41,342 nucleotides of DNA from Hyphomonadaceae bacterium UBA5336 (GTDB lineage: Bacteria > Pseudomonadota > Alphaproteobacteria > Caulobacterales > Hyphomonadaceae). The DNA is taken from contig DHQO01000004.1 of the NCBI GenBank assembly GCA_002408125.1, forward strand, positions 120,139-161,480. Reading direction: 5' to 3'. The first letter of the stretch is position 1. Every line of letters begins with the position of its first letter. Positions 16,581 to 25,556 of the stretch are shown in pieces. Below the pieces are notes generated by a model, which was given only the letters and a program-made list of their open reading frames with translations, had not been told where the DNA came from and did no database searches. A program made the translations under genes and the position numbers.

Positions 16581-16724
16581 ATAAGCGGGCTCCTTTCGAG
16601 CAGTGACGCGATAGCTGGGCTCTAACGCCTTCAAGTGCAATCCATCCTGAACGGATATGCCTTGTTTCGGGCATCATTCCTACAGGATTTGACCGAATTG
16701 CGGCGGCAGATGCCAGTCGCACGC

Positions 16725-16753
16725 TTGACGTGTCAGGCTCTGAGGCATAGTAA
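16725..16753 (+). promoter_or_regulatory. Possible rpmB promoter
   Basis: TTGACG (16725-16730) is a good -35 element. The -10 is either TAGTAA at 16748 (17-base spacer) or CATAGT at 16746 (15-base spacer); neither is strong. It lies about 50 bases upstream of rpmB. Confidence 0.4.
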
Positions 16754-16800
16754 CCCCGCTTTCGCGCAAAGCATCAAGATTTCCAAACGGGACCATAGCC

Positions 16801-17085
16801 ATGTCGCGCCAATGCGAACTGACCGGAACCAAGCCCATGGTCGGGCACAATGTCAGCCACTCGCAGGTGAAAACCAAGCGCCGGTTCGAGCCGAACCTGG
16901 TGCGCGTGTCCCTGCACTCTGAAGCCCTGGACCAGACGTTCCAGCTGCGCATCGCGGCGAAAGCCCTGCGCACGGTGGACAAGCTGGGCGGCCTGGACGC
17001 CTTCCTCGCCAAGGCCAAGCCCGAGCAACTTTCCGATCGCGCCGCCAAGATCAAGCGCGACATCGAGAAGAAAGCCGACGCGTAA
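16801..17085 (+). CDS. rpmB: 50S ribosomal protein L28
   Basis: The 94-residue protein opens MSRQCELTGTKPMVGHNVSH and has TKRRFEPNLVRV and AKALRTVDKLGGLDAFL, which are typical of alphaproteobacterial L28. The second zinc-type cysteine pair of some L28 proteins is absent. The C-terminus is Lys/Asp rich. A NUDIX gene follows 23 bases later. Confidence 0.97.
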   Translation: MSRQCELTGTKPMVGHNVSHSQVKTKRRFEPNLVRVSLHSEALDQTFQLRIAAKALRTVDKLGGLDAFLAKAKPEQLSDRAAKIKRDIEKKADA

Positions 17086-17108
17086 AGCCACGCCGGGAGG
17101 CGTGCGCC

Positions 17109-17711
17109 TTGGTCAACTCCACATTCCCGAAAACGACCGGTCCCTGGACCGTCCGCACCTGCGAGCCGCGCTACGACAATCCGTGGCTGCGCGTTGAGCA
17201 CAATGATGTCGTTCATCCCGACGGGCGTGACGGAATCTACGGGGTCGTGCGGTTCAAGAATGTCGCTGTCGGCGTCCTGCCGATTTTCGAGGACGGCACA
17301 GTCCCGCTGGTCGGTCAGCACAGATTTCCCTCCGACACCTATAGCTGGGAGCTGCCTGAAGGCGGCGGCCCGGCCGGTGAGGACGATCTGGAGACCGCGC
17401 GTCGGGAGCTGGCCGAGGAGACCGGCCTCATCGCAGCCAGCTGGCTGCCGCTGATCGATTTCGATGTGTCCAATTCCGTGACCGATGAGCGCTCGGCCTG
17501 TTTCCTGGCCTGGGACCTGACGCCTGGACCGACGGCGCCGGAATCTTCCGAAGAGCTGGCTCATGACCGGATCGCCTTCTCCGAACTCATGGCGCGATGC
17601 CTGGATGGACGCATCCGCGACAGCCTCACCCTGATCATGACCTTTGCCGCTCATGCCCGGGCATTGCGCGGTGACCTGCCTAAGAGCATAGCTGCTAAAC
17701 TGCTCACCTGA
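17109..17711 (+). CDS. NUDIX hydrolase, ADP-ribose pyrophosphatase-like
   Basis: The 200-residue protein carries a complete NUDIX box (G-x5-E-x7-RE-L-x-EE-x-G-L): GGGPAGE, then DDLETAR, then RELAEETGL. The N-terminal RTCEPRYDNPWLRVEHNDV resembles ADP-ribose pyrophosphatases, which cleave ADP-ribose to AMP and ribose 5-phosphate. The start is TTG at 17109, chosen because GGGAGG lies 8 bases upstream and the next ATG is well inside the domain. The exact substrate cannot be told from sequence. Confidence 0.88.
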   Translation: MVNSTFPKTTGPWTVRTCEPRYDNPWLRVEHNDVVHPDGRDGIYGVVRFKNVAVGVLPIFEDGTVPLVGQHRFPSDTYSWELPEGGGPAGEDDLETARRELAEETGLIAASWLPLIDFDVSNSVTDERSACFLAWDLTPGPTAPESSEELAHDRIAFSELMARCLDGRIRDSLTLIMTFAAHARALRGDLPKSIAAKLLT

Positions 17712-17779
17712 CTGTGACCGGCCTTGCCTTGGTGGGCAGGTGGGTCCAAAGAGCCCTCCCGCCTGCCAAGGAGTACCCC

Positions 17780-19030
17780 ATGGCCGATAGTGCCAGGCCT
17801 CAGTCGAATATCGCCATTCCGATCGCACCCGATACGGGGCCGATGGGGACTGGCGAATTCATCGTGATGATCGCGGCGCTGATGTCGCTCAACGCCCTGG
17901 CCATCGATGTGATGCTGCCGGCGCTGGACGATATTGCCGCCAGCCTCGGTGTCGCGCACCCTAATGACCAGCAGCTGGTCATCTATGCCTATGTTGCCGG
18001 GTTCGGAGTACCCCAGCTGGTCTGGGGGCCGCTGACCGACAGGTATGGCCGCCGGCCCGTCGTGATGCTGGCCCTTGTCGGCTATGCGCTGATGAGTGTG
18101 GCCTGCATGTTCGCGCCGAATTTCGCTGTCCTGCTGGCGGTGCGTTTCTGTCAGGGCGTGTTCTCTTCAGCCTGCCGCGTGGTGGCTGTCTCCATCGTGC
18201 GCGACGTGTTTGTCGGGCGCGGCATGGCGAAGATCATGTCGCTGGTGATGACCATTTTCATGGTTGTGCCGATCCTGGCGCCGCTGATCGGGCAGCTCAT
18301 CATGCTGAAAGCACCATGGGAGCTGATCTTCGGCGTCCTGACCCTGATGTCAGTTTCCGTCCTCATCTGGATTGCCTTTCGCCTGCGAGAAACCCTGCCC
18401 GAAGACGCGCGCCGGCCGATCAATGTCATGGGCACCCTGTCGGCCTATGGCGAAGTGTTCCGCTCGCGCATCACCTTTGGCTACATGGCCGCCTCGGGCG
18501 TGATCTTCGGCTCGCTGTTCGCCTTTATCGGCTCGTCAGAGCAGGTCTTCACCGAAGTGTTCGGCAAGCACGACACCTTCGTGCTTTGGTTCGCGGTGAT
18601 CGCCATGACCCTGGCGGTGGCCAACTTCACCAATTCGCGCCTGGTGGAGCATTTCGGCATGCGGCGGATGAGCCAGGCGGCCCTTCTCGGTTTTATCGGC
18701 TTCGGCCTGCTCCTGCTGGTCCTGATGCTCAGCTTCGGCCCGGTCTTCTGGCTCTTCATGCCCTGTTTCGCGCTGATGTTCGGCTGTTTCGGGATGATCG
18801 GCTCGAACTTCAATGCCATGGCGATGGAGCCGCTGGGCAAGATCGCGGGCGTGGGCAGCGCGGCCTATGGCTTTGCCACCACCACGGTGGCCTCCGCGAT
18901 CGGTGGGGTGATCGGACAGCAATATAACGGCTCTGTCATTCCACTGGGGGTCGGCTTTGTGGTGCTCGGCAGCATCTGCCTCGTCATCATCGCCGTGACC
19001 GAGCGCGGGAAGTTCTTCGAGTCGCGTTAA
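17780..19030 (+). CDS. MFS exporter, Bcr/CflA type
   Basis: The 416-residue protein has 12 predicted membrane helices. Helix 1 carries the DHA1 Bcr/CflA signature (ALAIDVMLPALDDIAASL) and the loop 2-3 motif LVWGPLTDRYGRRPVVM. Such proteins export drugs or small metabolites by proton antiport. The start at 17780 follows AAGGAG closely; an upstream extension of the frame is not conserved. Substrate unknown. Confidence 0.9.
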   Translation: MADSARPQSNIAIPIAPDTGPMGTGEFIVMIAALMSLNALAIDVMLPALDDIAASLGVAHPNDQQLVIYAYVAGFGVPQLVWGPLTDRYGRRPVVMLALVGYALMSVACMFAPNFAVLLAVRFCQGVFSSACRVVAVSIVRDVFVGRGMAKIMSLVMTIFMVVPILAPLIGQLIMLKAPWELIFGVLTLMSVSVLIWIAFRLRETLPEDARRPINVMGTLSAYGEVFRSRITFGYMAASGVIFGSLFAFIGSSEQVFTEVFGKHDTFVLWFAVIAMTLAVANFTNSRLVEHFGMRRMSQAALLGFIGFGLLLLVLMLSFGPVFWLFMPCFALMFGCFGMIGSNFNAMAMEPLGKIAGVGSAAYGFATTTVASAIGGVIGQQYNGSVIPLGVGFVVLGSICLVIIAVTERGKFFESR

Positions 19031-19109
19031 CGGATTTTCCGGACGCTTCAATCAAACGGCAAGGCCCGCCCGGCTAGTCTCGCCAGTCTGCGAGACCTGC
19101 CGGAGCCAT

Positions 19110-20789
19110 ATGACCGACCTCTCCCTTGCCCCTTTCCGCGCGCAATTGCGCGGCGCCGATCTGGCACGCCTTGGCGTGTGGGCGCTAGGTATGGGCGTGC
19201 TCGCGCTCTGGCTCGGGTTCGCGCTCTGGGCCAATCTCGACGCCTCGGCCGGCCGGCCCATGCTGTACATGGACGAGCTTATCAGCTTCGACGGTGTGAA
19301 CGCGATCCAGGGCTCGGCCTCGGGCGCGGAACTGCTCGACACTCTTGTCGGCATCGACCAGCGCTATGGCCGGACGCTGTGGTGGTATTCCTGGCTGGCG
19401 GCGACGCCGGTGGAACCTTTCGCCGGAGATCAGGGCCAGATCGTTGCCACGCGCATGGCCTTTGCCCTGCTCGTGGCTGCCTCCAGTGCCGGGCTCGCCG
19501 GCGCGCTGGTGCGTGGAGCAGGCTGGCGCGTCCTGGCGCTGATTGCTGCGCTGGCCGTGCCGTTTTCCAGCTATTACGCCACAATGCCCAAGCCTGAGCC
19601 GCTGATGCTGGCCTTTCTCGCAGGTTTCATCTGGCTGCTGGCGCGCCGGCAAAACATGCTCGGCTGGCCGTTCCTCCTGCTCGGTCTCGCCTTCGGAGCG
19701 AAAATCTCGGCCCTGCCGATTGTGGTGATCCTCGGAGGCTTTGCCGTGCTGCGCGCGAGCCTGCTCCCCACCCCGCAGGACCTCGCCACAGGCCTGCGGC
19801 GCAGTGCGCTCGCCTTTCTCGGCGGGTTCGCCCTCAGCGTGCCAAAGGCGTTCCTGTCTCCGCCGACGGGCTTTCTCTCCTATGTCAGATGGACCTGGGC
19901 GAACCGGGGTCACTATTTTGACGATCCGGTGATCGGCCTCGCCGACTGGCTCGGCTATGTCCAGCGCGAGGCGTTTTTCGGCCCCGGCTGGCTGAGCTGG
20001 GCAGTGGTCCTGGTTATGGCTGGCGCCATTCTCGGCGCGCTCTGGCAGGCCGGCGACAGCGGATCCATACGCGCACGCGCCGTGGCCATGATCACCTCCC
20101 ATGCCGGCACACTCTTCGCTGTGGCGCTGGCGGGCGCCGCCGCGCTGGGCGCGATCTTCCTCTCCACCGACCGGCTCTGGGGCTGTTACCTCTATCCCGG
20201 CGTGCTTCTGATTACCGTCGCGTCTGTGGCGGCGGCCGAGATACTGTTCTCGACCCGGCTGCAGGGCAGGCCCCGGACGGGGCTTGCCGCCCTCGCAGGT
20301 CTGGCCTTTGCCGGCAATGTCCATGCCGGTGCGGGGTATACATTCGGCGATTTCGACACCCTCGCCCACCGCTCCGGTTCAGCCGATTTCCTCGTCCAGT
20401 CGACCCGCCATGAGGCCATCCTGGCGGCCAGCGTGGCGGAGGCCGAACGCCTCGGCCATCCGGCAAACGTCGCCTATCCCGTCCAGCTCTGGCATCCGGA
20501 CGACACCGACACTGCGAACTATTTCCCCTTCTTCAAGACCTTCGCCTACTGGCAGCTTGAAGAGCTCGACCTTGTTGTCCTGCAGACGCGCGACGTGGAT
20601 TTCTCCCTCCAGCCGCAAACGCCGGAAAACCTGCCCATGATCGAGATCGCGCGCGAGGCGCTGTTCGCCCATACCGAGTATGGCGGACCCTGCCGGGAGG
20701 CACGCTGCTGGCATGAGCTTCCGGCCATGGCCGAGGGGGTGCACATCTTCCAGCGCACCGAGCCCCGCGCGAGCACAAGCTTGGATTAA
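19110..20789 (+). CDS. GT-C-like membrane glycosyltransferase, putative
   Basis: The 559-residue protein has ten or so membrane segments and ends in a soluble periplasmic-like domain (~410-559). Just after the first helix is an acidic motif, MLYMDELISFDG, where GT-C enzymes place their catalytic Asp/Glu. This suggests transfer of a sugar from a polyprenyl phosphate on the outer face of the inner membrane. The C-terminal domain has a CREARC cysteine pair. It starts a five-gene rightward cluster with a polyprenyl-phosphate-type GT2, a GDPD-like protein, a GT-C/kinase fusion and a HAD enzyme. Family assignment is from topology and motif only. Confidence 0.6.
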   Translation: MTDLSLAPFRAQLRGADLARLGVWALGMGVLALWLGFALWANLDASAGRPMLYMDELISFDGVNAIQGSASGAELLDTLVGIDQRYGRTLWWYSWLAATPVEPFAGDQGQIVATRMAFALLVAASSAGLAGALVRGAGWRVLALIAALAVPFSSYYATMPKPEPLMLAFLAGFIWLLARRQNMLGWPFLLLGLAFGAKISALPIVVILGGFAVLRASLLPTPQDLATGLRRSALAFLGGFALSVPKAFLSPPTGFLSYVRWTWANRGHYFDDPVIGLADWLGYVQREAFFGPGWLSWAVVLVMAGAILGALWQAGDSGSIRARAVAMITSHAGTLFAVALAGAAALGAIFLSTDRLWGCYLYPGVLLITVASVAAAEILFSTRLQGRPRTGLAALAGLAFAGNVHAGAGYTFGDFDTLAHRSGSADFLVQSTRHEAILAASVAEAERLGHPANVAYPVQLWHPDDTDTANYFPFFKTFAYWQLEELDLVVLQTRDVDFSLQPQTPENLPMIEIAREALFAHTEYGGPCREARCWHELPAMAEGVHIFQRTEPRASTSLD

Positions 20790-20855
20790 CCTCAAGCTGG
20801 CATCTTCGCGCGCGCCGGCCGAATCGCCGCGCAAGCGTATTTGAGGTGCCGATAC

Positions 20856-21578
20856 ATGACTCGTCCGCCGCTGTCCCTGGTCATTCCCTGCTACAATGAA
20901 GCTGCGAACCTGCCGAGCCTGGCCGAGCGCTGCGCCGCGCTGATCGAGGCCACAGGCGCCGAAGTGATCCTGGTCGACAATGGCTCATCCGATGCCAGCC
21001 CGCAGATCCTTGCGCGCCTCACCGCCGTGACAACCGGCCTGCGCATGGTCCGGGTCGAGGTGAACGAGGGTTATGGCCACGGCATCTGCGCCGGGCTCGC
21101 TGCGGCCACGGGCGAGGTGATCGGCTGGACCCATGCCGACCTGCAGACCGACCCGATGGATGCCGCGCGGGGCCTTGCCCTGTTCCAGGCCTCGCCGGCC
21201 CCGCATGCCATGTTCGTGAAGGGCCTGCGCAAGGGCCGCCCGCTCGCCGACACCGTATTCACCGCCGGCATGTCCGTCTTCGAGACCCTTTTGATGGGCC
21301 ATGTCCTGCGCGATGTGAATGCCCAGCCGACCCTGATGCACCGCGCGACCTTCGAGGCCTGGGACACCCCGCCGAAGGATTTCTCGCTCGACCTGTTCGC
21401 GCTCGCCAATGCCAAGCGCTCCGGCCTTAGTGTCGAGCGCATCCCCGTGCGCTTTCCCGAGCGCCAGCACGGGACATCCTCCTGGAATGTGAACTGGGCG
21501 GCCAAGCGCAAATTCATCGCCCGCACGCTGGACTATTCCTTCCGCCTGCGCCGCAGCTTCCACAAGGCCGGGGCCTGA
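20856..21578 (+). CDS. Family 2 glycosyltransferase, DPM1-like
   Basis: The 240-residue protein is a GT-A fold enzyme: LSLVIPCYNEAANL, VILVDNGSSDAS, NEGYGHGICAGLAAATGE and WTHADLQTDP, the last being the DxD-type metal site. It has no membrane anchor, like dolichyl/polyprenyl-phosphate mannose synthases. It would make a lipid-linked sugar donor for the GT-C proteins at 19110 and 22175. The start at 20856 follows GAGGTG; a TTG at 20841 is possible. Confidence 0.88.
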   Translation: MTRPPLSLVIPCYNEAANLPSLAERCAALIEATGAEVILVDNGSSDASPQILARLTAVTTGLRMVRVEVNEGYGHGICAGLAAATGEVIGWTHADLQTDPMDAARGLALFQASPAPHAMFVKGLRKGRPLADTVFTAGMSVFETLLMGHVLRDVNAQPTLMHRATFEAWDTPPKDFSLDLFALANAKRSGLSVERIPVRFPERQHGTSSWNVNWAAKRKFIARTLDYSFRLRRSFHKAGA

Positions 21579-21584
21579 CCGGCC

Positions 21585-22175
21585 ATGGAGCTGATCGCCC
21601 ATCGCCGCAACACGCGCGCCGAACTGGAAGCCACCCCGCGCGGTCTCGGCGTGGAGGTGGATATCCGCAGCCAGGGCGAGCGGCTGGTGATCCATCACGA
21701 CCCGTTCCAGCCGGGCGAGGATTTCGAGCACTGGCTCGGCGCCTATGCCCACGGCACGCTGATCCTGAATGTGAAGGAAGAGGGGCTGGAGGCAGCCTGT
21801 CTGCAGCTGATGCGTGCCCATTCCATCGAGCGCTTCTTCTTTCTCGACCAGAGCTTTCCTTTCCTGATGCGCACTGCGCGCAGGGGCGAATCGCGCTGTG
21901 CCGTGCGGGTGTCGGAATATGAGAGCGCGGAAACGGCCATGGCCCTGGCGGGCAAGGTCGACTGGGTCTGGGTCGACTGTTTCACGCGCCTGGCTCTGAC
22001 GCGCGCCGAGCATGACCGGCTGCGCGATGCCGGCTTCCAGCTCTGCCTTGTCTCGCCGGAACTGCAGGGCCGCGAGGCGGAAAGCGAAATCCCGGCCATG
22101 AAACGGCGTATCGCCGATCGCGGCCTCTATTTCGATGCGGTGTGCAGCAAGCAGCCGGATCTCTGGGCAGGCTGA
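21585..22175 (+). CDS. Small GDPD-like phosphodiesterase
   Basis: The 196-residue protein opens MELIAHRRNTRAELEA and has GVEVDIRSQGE and LVIHHDPF. The HR...E-x-D...HD residues are those that bind metal and catalyse in glycerophosphodiester phosphodiesterases. It is shorter than typical GDPD proteins (~250), and the second half (VDWVWVDCFTRLAL, YFDAVCSKQPDLWAG) keeps only parts of the barrel. It has no signal peptide, so it is probably cytoplasmic. It lies 6 bases after the GT2 stop and overlaps the next start by one base (TGATG). The substrate is unknown; a phosphodiester in the cluster's product is one idea. Confidence 0.7.
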   Translation: MELIAHRRNTRAELEATPRGLGVEVDIRSQGERLVIHHDPFQPGEDFEHWLGAYAHGTLILNVKEEGLEAACLQLMRAHSIERFFFLDQSFPFLMRTARRGESRCAVRVSEYESAETAMALAGKVDWVWVDCFTRLALTRAEHDRLRDAGFQLCLVSPELQGREAESEIPAMKRRIADRGLYFDAVCSKQPDLWAG

Positions 22176-24247
22176 TGCGCGAGTTGGGGCGGGATCCGAT
22201 CTTTCTCGGGGGGCTGGCGGTTCGCCTTGCCCAGCTCGCGCTGTTCGCGCCGGTGATCCAGGAGGTCTGGTTCGCGCCCTTCCTTGCCCGCTTCGTTGAG
22301 GCGCCGGGCATGGCGCCCTGGAGCGACTTCCTCGCCAGTGGCGGGGATGCGCGCGCATTTCCTTACGGGTTTCTCTACATCCTCGCCTATGGCCCCGGCG
22401 CGGCAATCGGTGAGCTTCTGGCCGGTGAACGCGGTGTGGCGCTGAGCCTGTCGGTCACCACGCTGGTGATCGATATCGGGCTCTATCTCGCCCTGTCGCG
22501 CCTTGCCCGCCGTGAGGAGCGCCGGATTTCGCTGGCGGCCTACTGGCTCTCGCCGATCACGCTCTATGTCGGCTATTTCCATGGCCAGCTGGATGTTTTC
22601 CCGGTGCTGCTGCTAACTGCCGGGTTCCTGTTCCTGCGCAACCATCATGCGCGCTGGGCGGCCTATCCCATGGGCCTCGCCGTGGCGGCCAAGGCCTCCA
22701 TGATTGTCGCGCTGCCCTTCGTGGTGGTCTACCTGCTCGGGCAGGCGCGCCTGAAGGCGAAACTGCCGGCCTTCGGGCTGGCCACTATCTTCGTGATTGC
22801 CGCGCTGATGCTGCCCTCCTATTCGCTGGAAGGCTTCCGCACCATGGTGCTCGGCACGCCGGAGCTTACCAAGATCACCCAGCTTGCCGTGCCTTATGGC
22901 GGCGGGCTCTTCCTTTTCATCTTCCCGGCAGCCTATTTCGCCCTGCTCTTCACCGCCTGGCGCGTGCGGCGGATGAATTTCGAGGCTCTGGTCGCCTTTG
23001 TCGCCGCAGCCTTCCTGCTGCTTTACTGTCTCACGCCGGCCTCGCCGGGCTGGGCGCTCTGGTTCACGCCCTTCCTGGCGGTGCACCTGGCGCGCTCGCA
23101 TGCACCGCGGGCAAAGCTTCTCTATATCGGCTTCAGCCTCGCTTTCGTCGTCCTGCACCTGATGATTTCCCAGGGCGCGGAGCTGCGCCTTGCGCCGGGC
23201 CTCGGCGAGCTGAACCTCGCCGGGCTCGATATCCAGGTCTCCGGCGCGGCGCTCAGCTCCTGGCTCCTGTCCGCGCTCGTGCTCGTCGGCGGGGTCCTGC
23301 TCGCCCAGACCCTGCGCGAGCGGATCTTTTCCGGCATCTTCCACCGCGCCACACGCAAGCCGATCATCGTCAACATCGCCGGGGATAGCGGCGCGGGCAA
23401 GGACACGCTGTCGGATCTCATCGTCGACATGCTTGGGCCGGCAGCCGCCACGGAAGTCTCCGGCGACGACTATCATATCTGGGACCGCCACAAGCCCATG
23501 TGGCAGGCGCTGACCCATCTCAATCCCAAGGCCAACCATCTCGACCGGCTGACCGAGGATGTGCGCGAGTTGGCCCGGGGCCGGCCCGTGCGCGCGCGCC
23601 ACTACGACCATTCGGTCGGGCGCATGACCAAGCCGCTCTCCATTCCCGCCGCCGACACGGTGGTCGTTTCCGGCCTGCACGCGCTCTATCCGCGCGCCCT
23701 GATCGAGCTGTCGGACCTGCGCATCTTCCTCGACATGGACGAGGATCTGCGCCGCTTCCTGAAGGTCCGCCGGGACGTGACCCAGCGCGGCCATCCGCTG
23801 GAAAAGGTGATCTCCTCGCTCGACCGGCGCGCGCCGGACCGCGAGCGGTTCATCCTGCCCCAGCGCGAGCGCGCGACGCTGATCCTGTCGCTGGAACCGC
23901 GCCGGGCGCGCGATATCGCCGATGTGGAAACAGCGCCGGAACAGCTGGAACTGCGCCTGCGCGTGCAGTCGAAACGGTCCGAGGATTTTGCCCGCCTGTC
24001 GGAAATCCTGGTCGCGGTGTGCGGGGTCTTCCTGGTGGAGAAACGCTGGCAGGATGGCGGGGTCGAGCTGCTGATCGAGGGCCATCCGACCGCGCGCGAA
24101 GTGGCCAATGCCGCGCGCCATATTGCCGGGGATTTCAAGGACTTCCTGTCCCTGAGCCCGGTCTGGCATGACGGTGCAAATGGCCTCCTGCAACTGATGA
24201 TCCTGGAACAATTCTCGCGCCTTGTGGCGATCCGTGGGGGGTATTGA
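22175..24247 (+). CDS. Fusion: GT-C-like membrane domain + PRK/uridine-kinase-like domain
   Basis: The 690-residue protein has two parts. Residues 1-~385 form about ten membrane segments resembling GT-C/GT87 mannosyltransferase-like proteins, with GQLDVFPVLLLTAGF and TPASPGWALWFTPFLAVHL. Residues ~395-690 are a phosphoribulokinase/uridine kinase domain: P-loop GDSGAGKDTL (~403-412), SGDDYHIWDR, THLNPKANHLDRL (PRK-type), LRRFLKVRRDVTQRGHPLE with the RRD motif, and FILPQRERATLIL. The start at 22175 overlaps the previous stop (TGATG). The kinase presumably faces the cytoplasm and phosphorylates an alcohol or sugar that the membrane part then uses. The substrate is unknown and the fusion is unusual. 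Confidence 0.75.
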   Translation: MRELGRDPIFLGGLAVRLAQLALFAPVIQEVWFAPFLARFVEAPGMAPWSDFLASGGDARAFPYGFLYILAYGPGAAIGELLAGERGVALSLSVTTLVIDIGLYLALSRLARREERRISLAAYWLSPITLYVGYFHGQLDVFPVLLLTAGFLFLRNHHARWAAYPMGLAVAAKASMIVALPFVVVYLLGQARLKAKLPAFGLATIFVIAALMLPSYSLEGFRTMVLGTPELTKITQLAVPYGGGLFLFIFPAAYFALLFTAWRVRRMNFEALVAFVAAAFLLLYCLTPASPGWALWFTPFLAVHLARSHAPRAKLLYIGFSLAFVVLHLMISQGAELRLAPGLGELNLAGLDIQVSGAALSSWLLSALVLVGGVLLAQTLRERIFSGIFHRATRKPIIVNIAGDSGAGKDTLSDLIVDMLGPAAATEVSGDDYHIWDRHKPMWQALTHLNPKANHLDRLTEDVRELARGRPVRARHYDHSVGRMTKPLSIPAADTVVVSGLHALYPRALIELSDLRIFLDMDEDLRRFLKVRRDVTQRGHPLEKVISSLDRRAPDRERFILPQRERATLILSLEPRRARDIADVETAPEQLELRLRVQSKRSEDFARLSEILVAVCGVFLVEKRWQDGGVELLIEGHPTAREVANAARHIAGDFKDFLSLSPVWHDGANGLLQLMILEQFSRLVAIRGGY

Positions 24248-24252
24248 GCGCC

Positions 24253-24990
24253 ATGAAACTGATCAACAAATCCGCCTTCGATGGCCGCCCGGACTGTGTG
24301 CTGCTCGATCTCGACAACACGCTGTACGATTACACCTTGCCCCATGCCGCCGGGCAGGCCGCCGCGCGCGACTATGCCGGCAGCCAGCTTTCGATCGATG
24401 CCGACACCTTCGACACCGCCTTCAATGTCTCGCGCCAGGAGCTCAAGCACCGGCTCGGCGCGACCGCCTCGTCCCATTCGCGGCTGCTCTATTATCAGCG
24501 CACCATCGAGCGCGTGGGCCTGGCGACCCAGCCCTTTGCCGCGCTGCAGATGGAGCAGGCCTACTGGTCGGCCTTCCTCTCGGAAGCTGTGCTGTTCGAG
24601 GATGTGCTGGAGTTCCTCGACGATCTGCGTATTGCCGGGGTCCCGGTGGTGATCGTCACTGACCTCACCGCCCAGATCCAGCACCGCAAGCTGCTCTATT
24701 TCGGGCTGCACCGCTATGCCGACTGGATGGTGACCTCTGAGGAGGTCAAGGCCGACAAGCCCGCACCGGAGGCCTTCGAACTGGCGCTCGCCAAGCTCGG
24801 CGGCATCGAGGGGCGGATCTGGATGGTGGGCGACAATGCCGAGCGCGATGTGCTCGGCGCGCGCGAGGCGGTCGGCGCACTGACCTTGCAGAAGCTGCAC
24901 AATGGCGTCGCAGAGGGGACGGGCCGCTGCCAGCCGGACGCGACCTTCACCCGGTTTTCCGACCTGCGCCGCTTCTTCGCCAGCCTGTGA
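24253..24990 (+). CDS. HAD-family hydrolase
   Basis: The 245-residue protein has motif I CVLLDLDNTLYDY, motif II VIVTDLT, motif III lysine in EVKADKPAPEAFE and motif IV GDNAERDVLG. It has a helical cap after motif I, like phosphoglycolate- or pyrimidine-nucleotide-type phosphatases. An in-frame TTG at 24244 gives 3 more residues; ATG at 24253 was taken. It follows the GT-C/kinase fusion directly and may dephosphorylate an intermediate of that pathway. Substrate unknown. Confidence 0.85.
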   Translation: MKLINKSAFDGRPDCVLLDLDNTLYDYTLPHAAGQAAARDYAGSQLSIDADTFDTAFNVSRQELKHRLGATASSHSRLLYYQRTIERVGLATQPFAALQMEQAYWSAFLSEAVLFEDVLEFLDDLRIAGVPVVIVTDLTAQIQHRKLLYFGLHRYADWMVTSEEVKADKPAPEAFELALAKLGGIEGRIWMVGDNAERDVLGAREAVGALTLQKLHNGVAEGTGRCQPDATFTRFSDLRRFFASL

Positions 24991-25028
24991 AAGCTTCCAT
25001 TCTGCACGCGCAACGCTAGGTAAGCGCC

Positions 25029-25556
25029 ATGAGCGGCCGCAAACTCTCCCCGTCTGAATCGCGCGCCTGGGCCCGGGTTGCGCGCAGCATCCGCCCGCTG
25101 CGCGACGCCCCGCCGGTGGAGATGGATGACCTGCCCGGCGATGCGCCGGCCGTCCCTGCACGCCCGGAAAAGCCGGCCCGGGGCACGTCCGCCGCGCGCC
25201 CGCCGGCCTCGTCCCTGCCAAGCCCGCGCAAGACCGCACCCGCACAGGAAAGCCGCGACCGGCGCGTGCGGCGGGGCAAGCTGGAAATCGATGGGAAATT
25301 CGACCTGCACGGCCTCACCCAGGCCGCCGCCGAGCGCCACCTTCAGGGTTTTGTCGAGCGCCAGTCGGCGAAAGGCGCGCGCTGCCTGCTCATCATCACC
25401 GGCAAGGGCCGCGATGGCGAGGGCGTTCTGCGGCGGAACTTCCAGCACTGGCTGACCACGCCGGCCGCCAGCCGGCTCGTTTCCGGCTGGGCCCCGGCCC
25501 ATGCCCGCCATGGCGGCGGGGGCGCGTTTTATCTTTTCCTGCGGCGGCAGGGCTAG
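25029..25556 (+). CDS. Smr-domain protein
   Basis: The 175-residue protein has a long disordered N-terminal half rich in Pro, Ala and Arg, then an Smr domain (~88-175): KFDLHGLTQAAAERHL (the DLHG-type motif), CLLIITGKGRDGEGVL with the TGKG motif, and HGGGGAFYLFLRRQG. Stand-alone Smr proteins act as DNA or RNA nicking endonucleases, and in alphaproteobacteria the family is often annotated as MutS2/Smr-like. Its 3' end overlaps the convergent dienelactone hydrolase by 4 bases. Confidence 0.9.
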   Translation: MSGRKLSPSESRAWARVARSIRPLRDAPPVEMDDLPGDAPAVPARPEKPARGTSAARPPASSLPSPRKTAPAQESRDRRVRRGKLEIDGKFDLHGLTQAAAERHLQGFVERQSAKGARCLLIITGKGRDGEGVLRRNFQHWLTTPAASRLVSGWAPAHARHGGGGAFYLFLRRQG

